From Mesodorylaimus sp. YZB2_4 (taxonomy: Eukaryota; Nematoda; Enoplea; Dorylaimida; Dorylaimidae): DNA of 64,000 nucleotides. The stretch spans positions 124,001 to 188,000 of the forward strand of contig JASANH010001537.1 of the NCBI GenBank assembly GCA_030248295.1, given 5' to 3'. Positions 29,089 to 50,035 of the stretch are shown here, one piece after another. The notes below the pieces were generated by a model. That model worked only from the letters and a program-made list of their open reading frames with translations, was not told where the DNA came from and made no database searches. Both the position numbers and the translations under genes were made by a program. The first letter of the stretch is position 1, and each line of letters begins with the position of its first letter.

Positions 29089-32000
29089 TCACCACCAAGG
29101 ACGAGTAACCAGATAGACGCCAAGCAGACCAATTATCGTGGCCAGCCCCACTGACTGCGTGTATCGATAGGACTCTGATGGAAACCAGTCGAGGAATGGG
29201 TAAAATAGTTCGTCCCAACACGTGGCGGCTGACGGGCAGTGGTCGCGACGTTCCGACAAGTAGTACCTGCAAACGAGCAGTGTAAAGTACAGGGCATTGT
29301 AAAGTGGGGTGCGAGATTGCACAGTCACGCCACACTCATCGAGCTTGAGATTGGCGGCGATCGTGCGGGCAAGAGTGAGTGTGGTCTGTCTTCGTGACGG
29401 TAATCTGGGCTGATGGCTGATTCGAATGCTGACTTTGACATGCGTCGAGTGACAACTTATTTCCAGAACACTATTCGCCCATCGGATGGCGAAAAGGACG
29501 CGAGTTTGCACGAGTACATCGAAGGATACAACGAGTTGAACAAGTGAGTCAAGGAAGGCACACCAAATTGGGAGCTACGGGTAACCTGTGTTTCAGGCTC
29601 TTCTACAAATTAGGCCGACTGTTCTCGTTCATCGCCGACGATGTCAAAGAGAAAACTCAAATCCTCTGTCAACATCGCAAATCGGAGGTTGGTGCCCACT
29701 ACGATACAGTGTCTCGTATGATCACGTACGAACGATACGAGTCTCGGTTGTTGGACGAGGGACGTCAGCCCGGCCCCAAGGAACTGCCGAACGGGTGCCG
29801 AACATTGCTTCGATTGCATCGGGCATTGTTGTTCGTGGCCAAGTTGATCGAAGGTGTTCGCGTGTCCCACGATGGCGACAAGATATCGCATGTGACCAAG
29901 AAAGCCTACCAAGAAACTCTGGCCCCCTATCACGCGTGGGGTGTGCGCAAGATGGTCAGTATCGCTGTGATCACGTTACCTGATCGCAGCAAGGTAAGGT
30001 CTCCTGGTCCAATTGCACCATGCCTTCTAATGCTTTGTTCTTTAGCTGATTGAACTGTTCGCCGGTACGATCCCTCCCTCTGACATAGACGTGTGCATGA
30101 AAGAAATGGTCTTGGCTACGACTGCCGTTTACGATGTGGTACAGGGCTTGTACGAACAACACAAGCTGTTGGATCTGCCCTGACGGCATCTACTGCAGGA
30201 AAGTACGATCGAGAGATCCTGTGATTCGTGTGACATTTGCGCGACAGGTTGATTTTCTGGTGACGAATACTAAATAATGGTTCTGGGACAAGCTGTACAT
30301 TTCTTACCGTTTTATTGGTTTAGGTTCTGTCGGAGGCACTTTTATGAAGCGGACTGATGTCTTGAGGAAGAAATTCTGATTCTCTGTAAGCCGACTTGAG
30401 AATCTCCAAGTTGCAAAACGGAATCTGAAAATCAGTTCAAATGACTCAAAACCCTGATGGGCTATTCGATCGAGGCCACCTACCTCAGGAGTGCCCCCAC
30501 AATGGCATTGAGATGGGTGCCATTGACGAACGCTGATTCGGCGTACATGATTTCTAGTCTCGCTTCGGCTGGTATGCCCTCGCAAGCGAAGGGCAATTGA
30601 GCAGGCTGGACTGGTGCATCAAGTGCTTGCTCCATTTCCTCCCTTTTCACTCTCCGCATATACTTTTCCTGCATTTCCAACAGTTCTGCAGTTATATTCG
30701 CACTGTTCTCATCATTGATGCCTCCTGATTGACTAGGTGTCACAGAATCGGGATTAATCTCAGTGTCGTCGGCGAAAGGAGGCCGAAGAAGCTGCACGAC
30801 CTGATCCACTCGGAACGGTGCCTGCTCACTTTGACTTCTCTCGACCGACTCGAAGGCATACTTGGACAAAAATTCAATATTTTCGTAGAGGCTACTCCAG
30901 CCATCCCACACTCTTCGCCGTAGACCATTGCAGTCTCGGAAGAGATCCTTGGCCATGCTCGCGTAACACCCGCTTTCGACGTGAGCACCAAATCGAAGAG
31001 GCTCCAGCCGAGTGAGGCGGGGATTGAAGGAAGGAGGACACAAGTTGGATGCACTGATCGGTTTGAGAATGGGAACGGGTCGGACTATGGACGGGGTTAC
31101 GCCGGAGGCTGTGATGGTTTCGTTAAAGACGCTGCTCACTGCATGAATCACGTCGTTCCAGACATATCCTGGCCAAGTCCTCGTTTTTGGTAGACCCGTA
31201 CTGTTGACCGAAATAGATTGGGATACTTGATGGACCCAGACGGTGGAGAAGGACTGGACAAGCTGGGTGCCCAGGGGCACGTCGACCAAGTAGATCTCAC
31301 TGGTGTTCATAACCATGCGACCACTCCAATGGAATCGGAACAGTACCGCCGCCACGGCCCCCTGGCAAACGCGTGTGTTGTTCTGCAAGGTTGGAGACCC
31401 AACTCGGCCCTGAGCAGCGACCACCTGGCAATCAGGGGGTCTCCGGCCCTGCCACGGATTGACGGGGATGGACTTACAGGAGTAGATAGTGCGGGTGCCC
31501 ATGTTTAACCACTCACGCGCGGGTGGTTCGACTGTGAATTCGGACCCGACTGTGGAATTGTCGAAAGGCAAGGGGGTCGTGGTTGGCAGCAGCGATGGTG
31601 GAAGGGCCGTGGCCATGGGGGCGTGCATGTACGAAATGGGATTCAAGGCAGGATCCGCGGTACAAGACTGATTTGTGATGGTTTTGATACAAGTGACATT
31701 GGAGTCCTCGAGAAGCCGAACAGGAGAACGGAAAGTGCACGAGCGGTCATCCAGAAGCGAAGGTGACGGCAGAGCCTCATAAGCGCTTTGGGTACGCACT
31801 GCGCTGCCGCCTCTATTAGTCGAATAAGGAGCTATCAGGGCTTCCCATGGGCTGTAATCATGACTGCCGAGTGTCTTCACGTCAGGGTTGACCAATCTGG
31901 AAGCGACGCCAGTATAAGCTACAAAGAAATGGACAGCCTTCACTTCAGGATTTATTCAGCTCACGGGGAACAAGACACTAGTGGGGGTCGTTGGTCTTCG

Positions 32001-34655
32001 GTACACATGGAGGCTAGCCAGCGGGAACTGGTGGGGTACGATTGTTAATATCCCTCGCCTGACTTACCTGTTGCAGTTCTGATTACCGAGTGAGTGCCCG
32101 TGTAATAGTGACCCAAGTATGGTGTCGTTACGTAGTGCTGTTTCAAAAATAACTGCAAATGCTCGCTGAACTGCGCAATGACGTCCCCTGCCGCCTTGTC
32201 TTCCATGTAGGGCTCAATTGTTGCGCATCTATTGAAAACGGCCGTCTTTGCCAGTTCATTGCAAAGTGGATCACAGCAACAGAATGAATCGCACTGTTCT
32301 GGAGCCAAATCACAAGGACATGGTGCAAAATCGATATAGTAGGCTGGATAGTATTGAGTTTCCCGAAAATCGCCAGTGGCTAAAAGTGGAAACGTGTTAC
32401 ATTTCTGCAGATGATCGGGCGTATCCAATGCACTGACAGGGATACAGAGAATCCCTGGTGGGCGGTCAATTTAAGCTATCTGGCCTTTCATTCCTGCTGG
32501 TTTGGGGCGGACTCACCAGATCAGACACACACTTGTTACAGTCCAGTATCTATAGGTTCGAACACCAGTCGGGAGGATTCTTCTCCTGTTGTTGTCCGAG
32601 ACACTAGGACTGGTACTGAAATCTCTCGGGCGAGTTACTGCCAGTGCAAGCGTCATAGGAGAACTACGGTGTGCGTTGGTCGACCTTTTATACCTGACGT
32701 ATCATATAATGGCTGCAATGGGCTGGAAATCCCTAATCGTAAGGCTTACAGTGTTTGTCTTTTGAGTCGTTGTGCAATATTGTACGTAAATTGGCAAAAC
32801 TGGTGACATTCAGCTGGCACCTTGGAGGGCACGTTTCCCGTCGGAAGCTCTTACAATAAGGATCACCACATCTCACAATCAGTGCGGGGAGCGTGACAGC
32901 GGAGTGGCGGAATGTCCTCTACACTTCCTCCAGGTGCAGGACTTCTTAGCAAGAGATGTGTGCTTACAATTAGAGGCAACAGTACGCTCTGTCCACAAAG
33001 CGAGTGCGATGACAGACCCTCCGCAGACGACGCTAATTTCCGCAGTGTGTCAGCGTGTAAACTAACTACAAGAGGCGCCCATCGTGCAGAACCCCACATA
33101 TTCACTTGTAATGCACTTGATAGTTATGAGCCCAAGGTCATGGCCAACTTGGAATTGTAGGTATCTCATTCACATGCACGTGGACCCGTGTCTGACCCCG
33201 TTCAAATCATGCCATACCTTCAAGTGTATGAGCTGTACATACTGTAAGTCGGCATGCATTACTGTGTATTATGTACCTGTGTTCATACTGGCAAAATTAA
33301 TCGCTTTACTATATATATATATATATTGTGTATAGAAGTTTCTCGGTGCCGTGTCGTGTCAACAATGTGAATGCCTTTGTAAAAAGAGCACTCCTGCTTG
33401 AAGACACCTAGCCAGTGAGGTTCTTACCCGTGTAGCACAGAAGTGGGACGCTTGTGAGCACAAGGCAGTCAGGGAAATAGTGAGACGAGATAGCTTCGTG
33501 AGGCAATATTCTGATAAAAAACTTCAGCACATATGTACAGTAGCATGTCACAGTCAGCATAGCACAGCAGCCATCGCAGCTGTGGCCGGATGTCTACTGA
33601 AAGTGTTCGTCTCTGGAGATTTGCAGTATCATTTCAAACCTTGCCTAAAGGAGGACCGATTTAAGGAGCCATGAACAAGAATTTGTGGTAGCCACGTTTT
33701 TTACGCACGCGATTTACAAAGACCGTATAAAATAGGTGTCAGCTTGTATAACCTGTTTTCTTTGGGAATATACACGCCTGCCGCGTTGAAGAATAGTCAG
33801 CGTGTACATTCCCAAAGAAAACAGATAATACTTTCCCTTAAAACTTTTTGCAGCACCCCTAGCTTTGGAAATCAGCAAGACCCCGCACTGTTTCCACTAT
33901 CTTTTGCAATCTCTGGACAATTCCAATCAATCAATACACTCTAACTTGAATGAAATTTCCTATTTCCCGTTTGGAAGAGAGTAAATACACGCCAATAACA
34001 AACCTATTTCCTCGACTAAAATAATTTTTCTCCTCCTTCGCACTCGCACTCGTATTCTGTTTGCATGAAAGCATTCTTGGTACTCGACTAAAACTTTATT
34101 AGGTTTCCCATTCGCATTCATGGCCAACAGTGACGTTGATAAGTTGGCCGAGGGGAAGACCAAATTGCATTTCTCGCCATGCACGACACGAAGATTGCTC
34201 ATTTTGGTCACGGATAAGACATCAAACTGGCATTTTGGGTTAAGTGCAACGAGTAGGCGAAAAGAGAAATTTTCTAATAAATCACTTTTTAAACCCACAT
34301 GCAGTTTTTCCGCTCGATTATAAAAACCAAATAAAAAAGTTTATTTTGCGATGACGTCAAAAAAGGGATCTGCTATCAAGAAGTCTGTTCATTTCATCAG
34401 TCAATAAAAATTTTTATGACGAATTATCTTGGTCCTGCTCTTAAATTTTTTTAACAGCAGCCAATCGTGGATCAAAATTTTTTCAGTGTTCCGCGAGACG
34501 CGACTCGAAAAAAAGCACTTACCCGTAGCGAGAGTCCAATTAGGTTTTTCGTATTCGATAGTGGTCGGTTCGGGCGGACTGGTCGTGGTCGAAGTGGCCG
34601 GTTGAGCACGCGCTTGATGCCATGACCAAATTAGGAAAACATGCAAAATTTGCAT
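29089..34655 (-). CDS. Tectonic-family ciliary transition-zone protein, five exons
   Basis: Exons on the minus strand: 34655-34523, 32454-32068, 31942-30484, 30424-30308, 29470-29089; phases agree, giving 825 residues. Tectonics act with the MKS module at the ciliary transition zone, which in nematodes means sensory neurons. Exon 1 encodes a signal peptide (MQILHVFLIWSWHQARAQ) and a Thr/Pro-rich stretch. Exon 2 holds the family's diagnostic motif, CPCDLAPEQCDSFCCCDPLC. The long exon 3 has many NxS/T sites and conserved cysteines. Exon 5 has CWDELFYPFLDWF and a C-terminal membrane segment (VGLATIIGLLGVYLV) ending RPWW. The last intron (29471-30307) contains the CPTP gene on the other strand. 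The acceptor of exon 5 is uncertain: later in-phase AGs exist down to 29405. Exon 1 lies 2 kb upstream and rests on phase and signal peptide. It is longer than vertebrate tectonics (600-700). Confidence 0.82.
29413..30183 (+). CDS. CPTP: Ceramide-1-phosphate transfer protein (GLTP fold), three exons
   Basis: Exons 29413-29543, 29597-29993, 30046-30183 in consistent phase: 221 residues (human CPTP 214). It is a cytosolic single-domain protein that moves ceramide-1-phosphate between membranes. MADSNADFDMRRV aligns with the human N-terminus, which decides for the ATG at 29413 over the one at 29440. Lipid head-group residues are present by homology: Asp59 and Lys63 in FIADDVKEK, Arg112 and Arg116 in GCRTLLRLHR, His156 in PYHAW. 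It ends LYEQHKLLDLP, like vertebrate CPTP. The gene sits wholly inside the tectonic locus on the opposite strand. Its first exon may overlap the tectonic last exon by up to 58 bases (29413-29470). About 190 bases separate its stop from tectonic exon 4 at 30308-30424. Confidence 0.93.
33750..33825. repeat. Small fold-back element, copy 2 (tectonic intron 1)
   Basis: The arm ACCTGTTTTCTTTGGGAATA and on to CACGC is the imperfect reverse complement of GCGTGTACATTCCCAAAGAA and on to CAG. Same family as 4132-4209, with a different loop. Confidence 0.7.
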
Positions 34656-37600
34656 GCTGTGGGTGATATTGTAAAGTGGAGCAAATAGGCGAACTGAAAG
34701 GGCGCCTTATTTGGGCATGCAAAGGCATGGCTTGTTGCTATGGTGACAAAATGAGACAAATATGCTGATGCCAAAATCGATATGTCCTCTTTTAAACATC
34801 GCCCAAAGCTGTAAGAAATAAGCTGTGAGAATATTTCATATTTTGTTTGTGTTTCTTTTCAAGTGACAAGGCGAGAAAGCAAACAACGAAATTGCGTGTT
34901 ACACATAAGCATGAAAATTGGATTATTCTACTGTACATCGCCAGGGCACATCTATTCCCTGGCCGGCTATATACAAAGACTAGCTGCTGGGAACAATTTC
35001 TTCTAGCCGTATAAGGAGACAGTAGTCGGAGCAACCAGCAATCTTACACTTGTCATGGGCGTTCTTGTCGTGCGGGGTCACTGGGTCGTGAGCACGCAAC
35101 GCTCGGCTTCGTCATCGAAGGCCCCTTCTATCTTATCCGTTTCAAATGCTGACTAGTCTGCCCTTCGTACTCATTCTCCTACCCGGTTTTCCCGAACGGG
35201 TACCTATCTTATTCAAGACCGGTGTTTCACCTGCTTTTGATCGGGTGAATCAGTAAGCGGCACTGCCTTATGATCGGCAGACCCGTGCTCGGACCGTAGA
35301 TATACCGACGCCAGCTTTAGGCGGTGTGTGCATTAGGCACTGACACGTTTACTAAAGTCAACGGGACTGCGCCTACTCGTACGCATACAGAGCAGGCTGG
35401 GGATCGGTTACGTAAGCATATACTGTTTACACCAGAACCACGATTCGTGCTCGGCCTGGTGCTTAGGTTTGCTTTTCAGCTCCGATTTCGTCCCGTCCTA
35501 GCGCAGCTTGTACGAGTAGGACGTGCTTCGACGTTGGTAATTTCACTTGACGCACATTTGCCATTTATGGACTTGTACAAGCATCAGCAAGCTACTCCTT
35601 ACGAGCACGGCCACCAACCAATCAATGCTAACGTGAGCCGGTGGGCGAATGGTGCATCATCATGGACACGTAGAAGCCCTGCATTCAGCAAAATTATTAA
35701 AATCGTTATTTTTTATTTCACGATTAATTTGAAATTGGAGTTAAAGGGCTCAACTATTAAAATGCCAGGTGAGGGGCTTATCGTTAGATGGGCAAAACCT
35801 GCACCACTGGATCCTGGTCGGCGCTAGTGTGTAGCTAGTACTCCTTCATGTGCTGGTCCAATCTATGGCTGGCGTCGCCTCAGGCTCCTCCAAGGTCAGG
35901 CCATCGGGAGATTAGTCTACGTATGCAACACCCATGACCTGAAATCAAAGATTCTCCCCGCAACGTGTAAGATTTCAGCAGTACTTTACACCCTTGCACT
36001 AAGTTTGCCTCTGACCAATGTCCATGTCACGCACGGACATATCACCACGAACCAAGGCGAGCTTTTAAATTACTCGACCACACGCTTCTCTTATCTGGCT
36101 TGAAATTGAAAGTCGGCTTTTTATTTGATACACAGTCCCATTATGGGCGTCTTGCGGGACGGATGGCCATAGACGCTGTCTTGGACTGCTATCAATTTAG
36201 GAGGGGTGGAAATAGAAGGGCTCGTTGGACGAGGAGCGGTGATGACCTCGAAAAAACGCAATGTACCTTATTGAATTGAAGAAAAACGGCTGAGCGGCAA
36301 GATGAAACTTATGGGCAAAGATTGAGTGCCCGTGTTAGCTAAGCTCTGGTGCGTGTGAATGTAAGGCGGCTGCCCATGCCCCCTTATACGTATATTATTT
36401 CGAAATCGCTCCGTAAGAAATTGATCGAAGCCTGGGCGCTGGGCTTCCTCGTCTGCGCATCTCGCGTCCGCCTCTCATTGCCATCTACGGGCCAGCAAAG
36501 TGTTCAGCTGGCGGTCGAGGTACCCTTGTAACTATGAATACGTTCTACCAGTCCTCCTCGCACTTTATCCCCTTTGGGCAGTGCTCTGGCAGAGCGCAGG
36601 CATTGTGCTGAGAAGAGGTCCCAGTATTTCTCTTTTCCCTAATACTAATTACGTCTGACCGTACTTCGCTTAGTCAGGCCTGCTGGTCAGAGAACAAGTG
36701 TAACTTGCGCACTTCTAGTTCTGCCCTCGACTAACTATCCTGGACTGGCGAGGGGAAAAATGGGCGGCTTTGGGAGTTTTGATGTAACGGTAAGCTTAAT
36801 TAAAGCCGGCAGCAGAACCGACGCGTCGAGACGCTTATCGCGCTCGATTCGTTTTGCCTCGGCAATGAAAGACCATCGAGCCAGTCGGCGCGCGACTATG
36901 TTTGCCCTCACGTCAGTACTCGCTTCAGCTTATCATAGGAGGTGCCGATGCCCTAGGAGGCTTTTTATCATTTTCCACACATCGAATGCCACCAATGGTA
37001 ACAGAAAAGCGAATGGTTGTCGTTGGCTAACGCTAAGCTTTTTATTCTCTTTCTGGCCCAACCTAACCCCTCTCTGTTCTGCTCAAGTCCACTGCTAGCC
37101 GAGGCCTGATCGAGCGTGCCCGTCAGGCGTCTTCAAGATTCTAGCAAAATTAGTTCTCCGATGTTATCGTTCGAAATTGTCGCTCATGCTCTGCAACCGT
37201 CGCTCGTCGACTACTGATGCCGTTGACATGCTATCAACATGTTGGGCCAGCAGAAAAGACCTGGTGTATTTCGCCTCCTCACCAACATAATATCGTTTTC
37301 GTGTCAATCGTGTAGAATCCTCGAGGCCATGTTGAAGATAGGAGGGGAGCATGGAGAATTTTTGTCATTGGAGGGGAACTGTGTTTTGTGTTTCTCCCCG
37401 AGGCGGTGGTTGTCTGTGTTTATTAGACATCGATTCGATGACGAGCCTCGACTCATTCATTTTTTTCAGATGGAGTGCAAAAGCCGAGCCAAGCCACTCG
37501 AGAGCTTTAAAATGAGATTCACGAGTTTGTGAACGATGGCGGTGCAGCGTTTTGGAAAAAATCATTTGGAAGCAATTAGCGCGGGTATTGACTAGGTGCT

Positions 37601-38249
37601 CAGTTATAGGCCTGATGTGCATGTGCATATTGGCATTGTTAAGTGGGCGTCGTACTGGTTGCAGTGCATCGTTATTGGACCCTCGGCTTGTTCTCCCAGG
37701 ATTTGACAAGAAGGTTCCGAAAAGGGAAGATTGTGGTTGGCGACAGTTGTCAATCAGACGAGAACGGGGCCAGCGTGCTGTTCGCAGTTTTTGCCGAAGC
37801 TCCGGATCGAGGGATAATGTGTGTCGTGTGATTGGGAGCAGCGGCAGGGCGCTCTGCGATCAATATGGACCATATGTTGAGTCGGCTGGGCCGAGGGGGG
37901 ACTATGATAACGGATAATGACAACGAACGATCGAAGCGGATGGGAGGTCCTGAGGAGCAGAGACAAAATGAGCATGCTCCTCTTTTCTTTCACACAATAT
38001 ACGCTCATTTTCAAGAGAATTTCATAGACTTTTCCAATGTCCTCTTGGCCTCGGTCATCGTCTCCTAGCGCCGAGGGACTATAGCCATCCCCTTTACCTA
38101 GCATAGCCAGTGCCAATTGCATCACAGTCGCGGGTCCCCTGCCGCCCTTCCTTTCCATTTTAAACTTGAAATTCTAGCTTTCATTTGAAGAATCTTATTC
38201 TTTCTTTCACTTTTTTATGCGCAACAATCAAAGTGTTCTTGTAGGCCTA
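34656..38249. other. Intergenic region between tectonic and rabphilin
   Basis: 3.6 kb between divergent starts. I see no gene. The longest frame (35324-35827, plus) has no motif and no splice support. It must contain both promoters, and the last bases before 38250 include CTTGTAG, a possible acceptor of a 5' UTR exon for rabphilin. Confidence 0.45.
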
Positions 38250-46014
<7,765 letters not shown>

Positions 46015-46447
46015 ACAAGACCCGTGCGCTTTGCTCAGTTTGACGAGGGGGCTAGGACACTGCGTTGGCACTCATACGGTTTAGTCTTATTCGGGTGGGC
46101 TTACGTGCGATGGGCCGCAGAGGGCATACTCCATACTTTCCATGTACAATATACATAGTTGTCGTAGCTTTTCGGGGTCGGTCGGGCACGCATTGCTATT
46201 TTGTCAAATTAGGTCAGGATCATCGTGAAAAATGCAAACTTGCGATTCTTCGTTCATATAAAGAGATGCATGGAAAACGATTCTTGCAAAAGAACAAACT
46301 TCACATGTATTGAATAAAGAATTCTGATCACCTTTTTAACCTAAACCCTTTGGTTGCCCTGCAAACAATGAATCAGCGGCAGAAACACCCAATTCCAAAG
46401 TATAGGTTGCCAAAAACATTCTTTGTACATAATAGTACTGGCCTGTA
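46015..46447. other. 3' regions of two convergent genes
   Basis: 433 bases between the rabphilin stop (plus) and the APPBP2 stop (minus). A canonical AATAAA at 46313-46318 suits rabphilin. No clear signal for the other gene. Confidence 0.55.
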
Positions 46448-49400
46448 TTACAAATCCTTTCTGAAAAACCGTTCCAGAACGGTTTCAGTATCCTCCAACT
46501 CATCGTGATACTTATCAGATAACACATCCAACGGATCGGATCGAGACAATTCAGTATCACGAAGCATTTTCCACCGGTGCAAAGCGTCCACATAAACATT
46601 CGCTCGATCACGTTCATTCCTTTGTAAATAAACGTGAACCAATCCGCGATAATCATATTCTAAACCCGAATAGGATTCACCAAATAAACGTTTGCCTAAA
46701 ACAGGAAAAACCATTTTCTAACCGCTAAGTAAACAAGTCGCGCCAAAGACATACCAATTTGAATCGAGCGCAAGTACAGTTGTTCGGCTTGTTCGTGTAG
46801 GCCCATATCATAGCTGTATAGCGAAGCCAAATGACCGATGCTCAAGGCCACCTCGTAATCATCGGGTCCCAACAAGCGCTCCTTAATTGACACTGCTTTC
46901 AAGTGCATGCTTTCGGCTTCCTGAAAACAAGGAAAGGTAATGTCAGGACCAAGCTAGAATAGCTCCCCTACAAACACCCCACCTCTCGGAAGGCGGCAGT
47001 GAACAAAAGGAATGTATCATTCCACAGCACTAGCCCGCCAAATGACCATCACAGCTTACCTCGTAACGGTGGAGCGATTGATACAACCGTCCAAGATTTC
47101 CGTAATGTTTCGCAGTTTGGATATTGTTCTCCCCAAAAAGGCGTTTGCAAACTGATAGTGCACTCAAATGCAAATCTTCGGCTTCTTGTAACAATGCGGC
47201 TTCATAACTCTTGTCCTGCGAATCGATAGCTATCTCCTCCAAAATCAGGGCTTTCACACGTTGACAAGAGGCCAAAAGCAAGTGGTTCTCAGGCAGTTGC
47301 GCTTTCAAGATACCGATAGCTCGGTCGGCGTGCCCCCTGAATGAAAGAGAATGAGATAAGGGTGGCGGTCAGCAGAAACACGGGCCAACTTACTTGGCCT
47401 TGCCGAATCGCCCAGTGCTGTACTCCAAGACGTACAAAGCATAGGCTAAATCCTCGTGTGCATGAGCCAATTTCAAATTTCTTCCGCCGAACTGAGCTTG
47501 TCGAAAATCCAGAGCAATTTGGCAAACTCGCGATGCCGCTTCATTCATATCCACATTCATCAAGTAAAAGCCGAAATCCAACAGCGGCGATGGATGTCGC
47601 TTTCCCCGTTCGTAGTACCGGAAAGATAAGGCTACTGCGTGCTTGATCAAAAGTTCGGCTCTCCGAAATTGACGACGTACGACTAGAATTTTACTGACTT
47701 GAGAGAATACTCGCATCACAGTTTTAGTCGACGGTTTCCAATCATCTGCTCGGCCTTCAGCTAATAACTCACGAAGGGCTTTGATTGCCCAATCGTACGC
47801 TTCTTCGTAGCGACCAATGTTGAAGAAAAGTGACGAATATTGTGTGAATAGTTCAGAAAAACAGAACGAAATGCGTCTTTCATTCAAACGATCGACATAT
47901 CGCAACGATTCTCGATGTGTTCGCATGGCATCCTCATATCGGCAGAAACCATTGTAAGCTTCAAGCATCCTAAAAACAGTTTAAAGGAAATGAAGGGTGT
48001 AAGAAACTTTGGGAGACCAAACGGAGGAAAATACCACCACCCCCCACGAGAGTAAGGACCCTTGGAATCTCACACATACAAAACAAAAATCATAAAGAAG
48101 AAAATACTGCGGCAGATTGAAAATCGAAAGAGCTTACCAAACGTACGCTTCAATGATCCAGCTTTGAATGCGTAATGATGACTGGTCTGTGCAAATCTGA
48201 CAAAGATTCAAACACGACTCGATACATCTTGCGCCACCCTGATACCAACCAGCCTCGATCAAGAAACTGCCTGAAAAGCAATACTACCTCTGATTTCTGA
48301 AGAATATGTCCCGTGCCGATTCCCCCACTGTGTCATTTCCCCTAATGTGCGGGTACGGCCTGGGTTGCAAAAGGCAGCATGTGTGTGATAGGATGTGTGT
48401 AAAGACACGCACGCAACACGCCTATCCTACAAGCACTGTAAGGCTTGCAGGATGCGTGGCAGAGTAAAGTACAGTACTTTACAAGTTTGCTGCTGCAGTC
48501 CATGTGCAAGGTGCTCAGGCTACGAAGTTTTTGAACTCTATTCCAGGAGGGATATTACACGCTGCCATTACGAGTGCACGTAAAGACTAGACCAGTTTTC
48601 TCTACCAATCATGACATGGTTCAAGTCCCAAATGCAGAGCTACTCAACACTGGAACTCAATTAAAAGAGAAGATATATATTTAGGCAGTGGGACCTTAGT
48701 GAATTCGCCAGTGTGGCAGTGAGAGTGTCCAAGGAGCAACATTTTAGGTCGCTATTACAACATGGCACTCAAATAGCGAGTCAACTAAATAGTGGAGTAT
48801 TTGAGGCATATTTCTTGTCTTCTAGTTTAAGAGATGACGATTTGTGCACGAGTACTTGCTCCTAGACGAAGTCTCAAAACTTGAATAGCCCCAGTTTCTC
48901 AACTCTGGTGGTGGGGGAAACGTCTCACAAACGAAGAATATGCGGACGACAATGCGGATTCATACCTACCAAATGCGAGACCATTGGCGATCAAACTGAA
49001 GCACTCGCGTTCTTCGAAGATACCATCATCTGTTTTGACACTGTAACATCGCTGACAGAACTCTCTGGCTAGAATATCGTGAAGCCGTAGTCCGTGTTCG
49101 ATGAGAGCTTGAAAACATTGGTGCAACTCGTAGCTAAATGAAAACGCAAAACGAACGTAAGTTGGTACAAAGCCTACATACATAAATAGGTACCTACAAA
49201 AAAAGATGGGCTTTACCTACCGTTTATGCGTTACACTTAGAACGGTAAAAAACAAATCTAAATTACACAATTCGTATCCCAAGGGACATAAGCGACCATC
49301 ACGGAATAATTTTTCGTAAATATCAAATTGAATTGCCGGTTGCAATTGTCGAATTCCACCTTTTGTCTTCGAATACGCTGTCGCGACCGCACTAAGAGCC

Positions 49401-49459
49401 GAATTGTAAAGAGACTCTGGAAGCCAGGTCAACGCACAAGCAGCAGCTGGACCCGACAT
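46448..49459 (-). CDS. APPBP2: Amyloid protein-binding protein 2 (PAT1-like TPR protein), seven exons
   Basis: Exons on the minus strand: 49459-49221, 49133-48970, 48270-48138, 47969-47394, 47336-47060, 46920-46755, 46695-46448; phases agree, giving 600 residues (human 585). In mammals this protein binds microtubules and the tail of APP, and serves as a CUL2 substrate receptor. WLPESLYNSALSAV, FDIYEKLFRDGRLCPLG, CFQALIEHG, LIKHAVALSF, LDFGFYLMNVD, AHEDLAYALYV, ENHLLLASCQRVKALILEEI, LQEAEDLHLSAL, QTAKHYGNLGRLYQS, EVALSIGHLASLYSYDM and LFGESYSGLEYDYRGL follow the human protein in order. The repeats form tetratricopeptide helices. I start at 49459 (MSGPAA) since it aligns with the human start; the frame reaches 49597 with an unrelated extension. 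Intron 2 (48271-48969) holds minisatellite-family pieces. Confidence 0.95.
48313..48356 (+). repeat. Minisatellite-family remnant
   Basis: CGATTCCCCCACTGTGTCAT, then TTCCCCTAATGTG, matches the edge of the 17-bp array of copies A and B in the same orientation. In APPBP2 intron 2. Confidence 0.6.
48750..48916 (-). repeat. Minisatellite-family right end, inverted copy
   Basis: The reverse complement matches the right flank of copies A and B: CGTTTCCCCCACC, GTTGAGAAACTGGGGCTATT, CTTCGTCTA, AAATCGTCATC, ATATGCCTCAAATA and GTGCCATGTTGTAATAGCG, with several substitutions. It faces the piece at 48313, so the two may be remains of one rearranged element. Confidence 0.7.
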
Positions 49460-49944
49460 TCCTCTTTCGCCCAGGAGATAAGAAGAACGATGAACAAATC
49501 GCCCGTCGTGTCTTCTCGGTAGAGTCTGATTGGGGCGATAAACAAACAGCAGCTGATTTTTTGGTTCTGCTCCTCCGTGATAGACCGTAACGCACATTTG
49601 TCACGTAAGCAAACAAAAACCCCAGGGTTACTGTGGGCGCGGGAATTTTAAAAACATTTTTGAATGACTGCAGTGGGATAAATTGCGATTGCTAGTTGAC
49701 TGACATCAAAAACTAAAGCGGCGCCACCCGGCCACTTACTTATGGCCTTAATTAATTGTTACTTCCACAAGCAGAATGTTTAAAATATAGTCAGCCATTT
49801 CTCATGTCATACAGTTGAGGTCATGCCTGGCAATGTAAGACTAGACAAGGTCCCTGCGACCTTCTTGGATGGAGTGAGTACGGTCTCATATAGAAAGGCC
49901 AACCCAAGCAGAGACTAGATTTAATTAAGAAAGGACAAAGACTA
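49460..49944. other. Upstream of APPBP2; no gene seen
   Basis: About 480 bases containing the promoter side of APPBP2. No motif I can defend. Confidence 0.4.
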
Positions 49945-50035
49945 AGCTCGCTTCTCCTCAACTCGGTGTCTGTTCTTGCCGGGCTGACAATTTCGCACGC
50001 TATCAATGGTCTTGTGCTGGTTCACGTTTGTTCAA
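49945..50035 (+). pseudogene. Receptor gene fragment, inverted relative to the cluster
   Basis: GCTCGCTTCTCCTCAACTCG, then GGGCTGACAATTTCGCACGC and TATCAATGGTCTTGTG, match the TM2 coding region of the receptor at 50946-51902 (LLVGLTISHAINGLV) on the other strand. Frame is lost at the start (a few bases missing) and similarity ends at about 50035. Under 100 bases remain. Confidence 0.75.

Noticed and set aside
32455..32692. Alternative first exon of tectonic at 32656 with a TATAAAAG at 32685-32692
   Set aside because: It could splice in phase to an acceptor at 32433, but it lacks a signal peptide. The exon at 34655-34523 has a signal peptide and a matching phase to 32454, so I preferred it. 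cDNA would decide.
33305..33326. Short TATATA run as a promoter element
   Set aside because: A simple (AT)n microsatellite inside tectonic intron 1, not placed before any start.
35324..35827. A 167-codon open frame in the intergenic region
   Set aside because: No domain, no splice support, no coding-like composition pattern.
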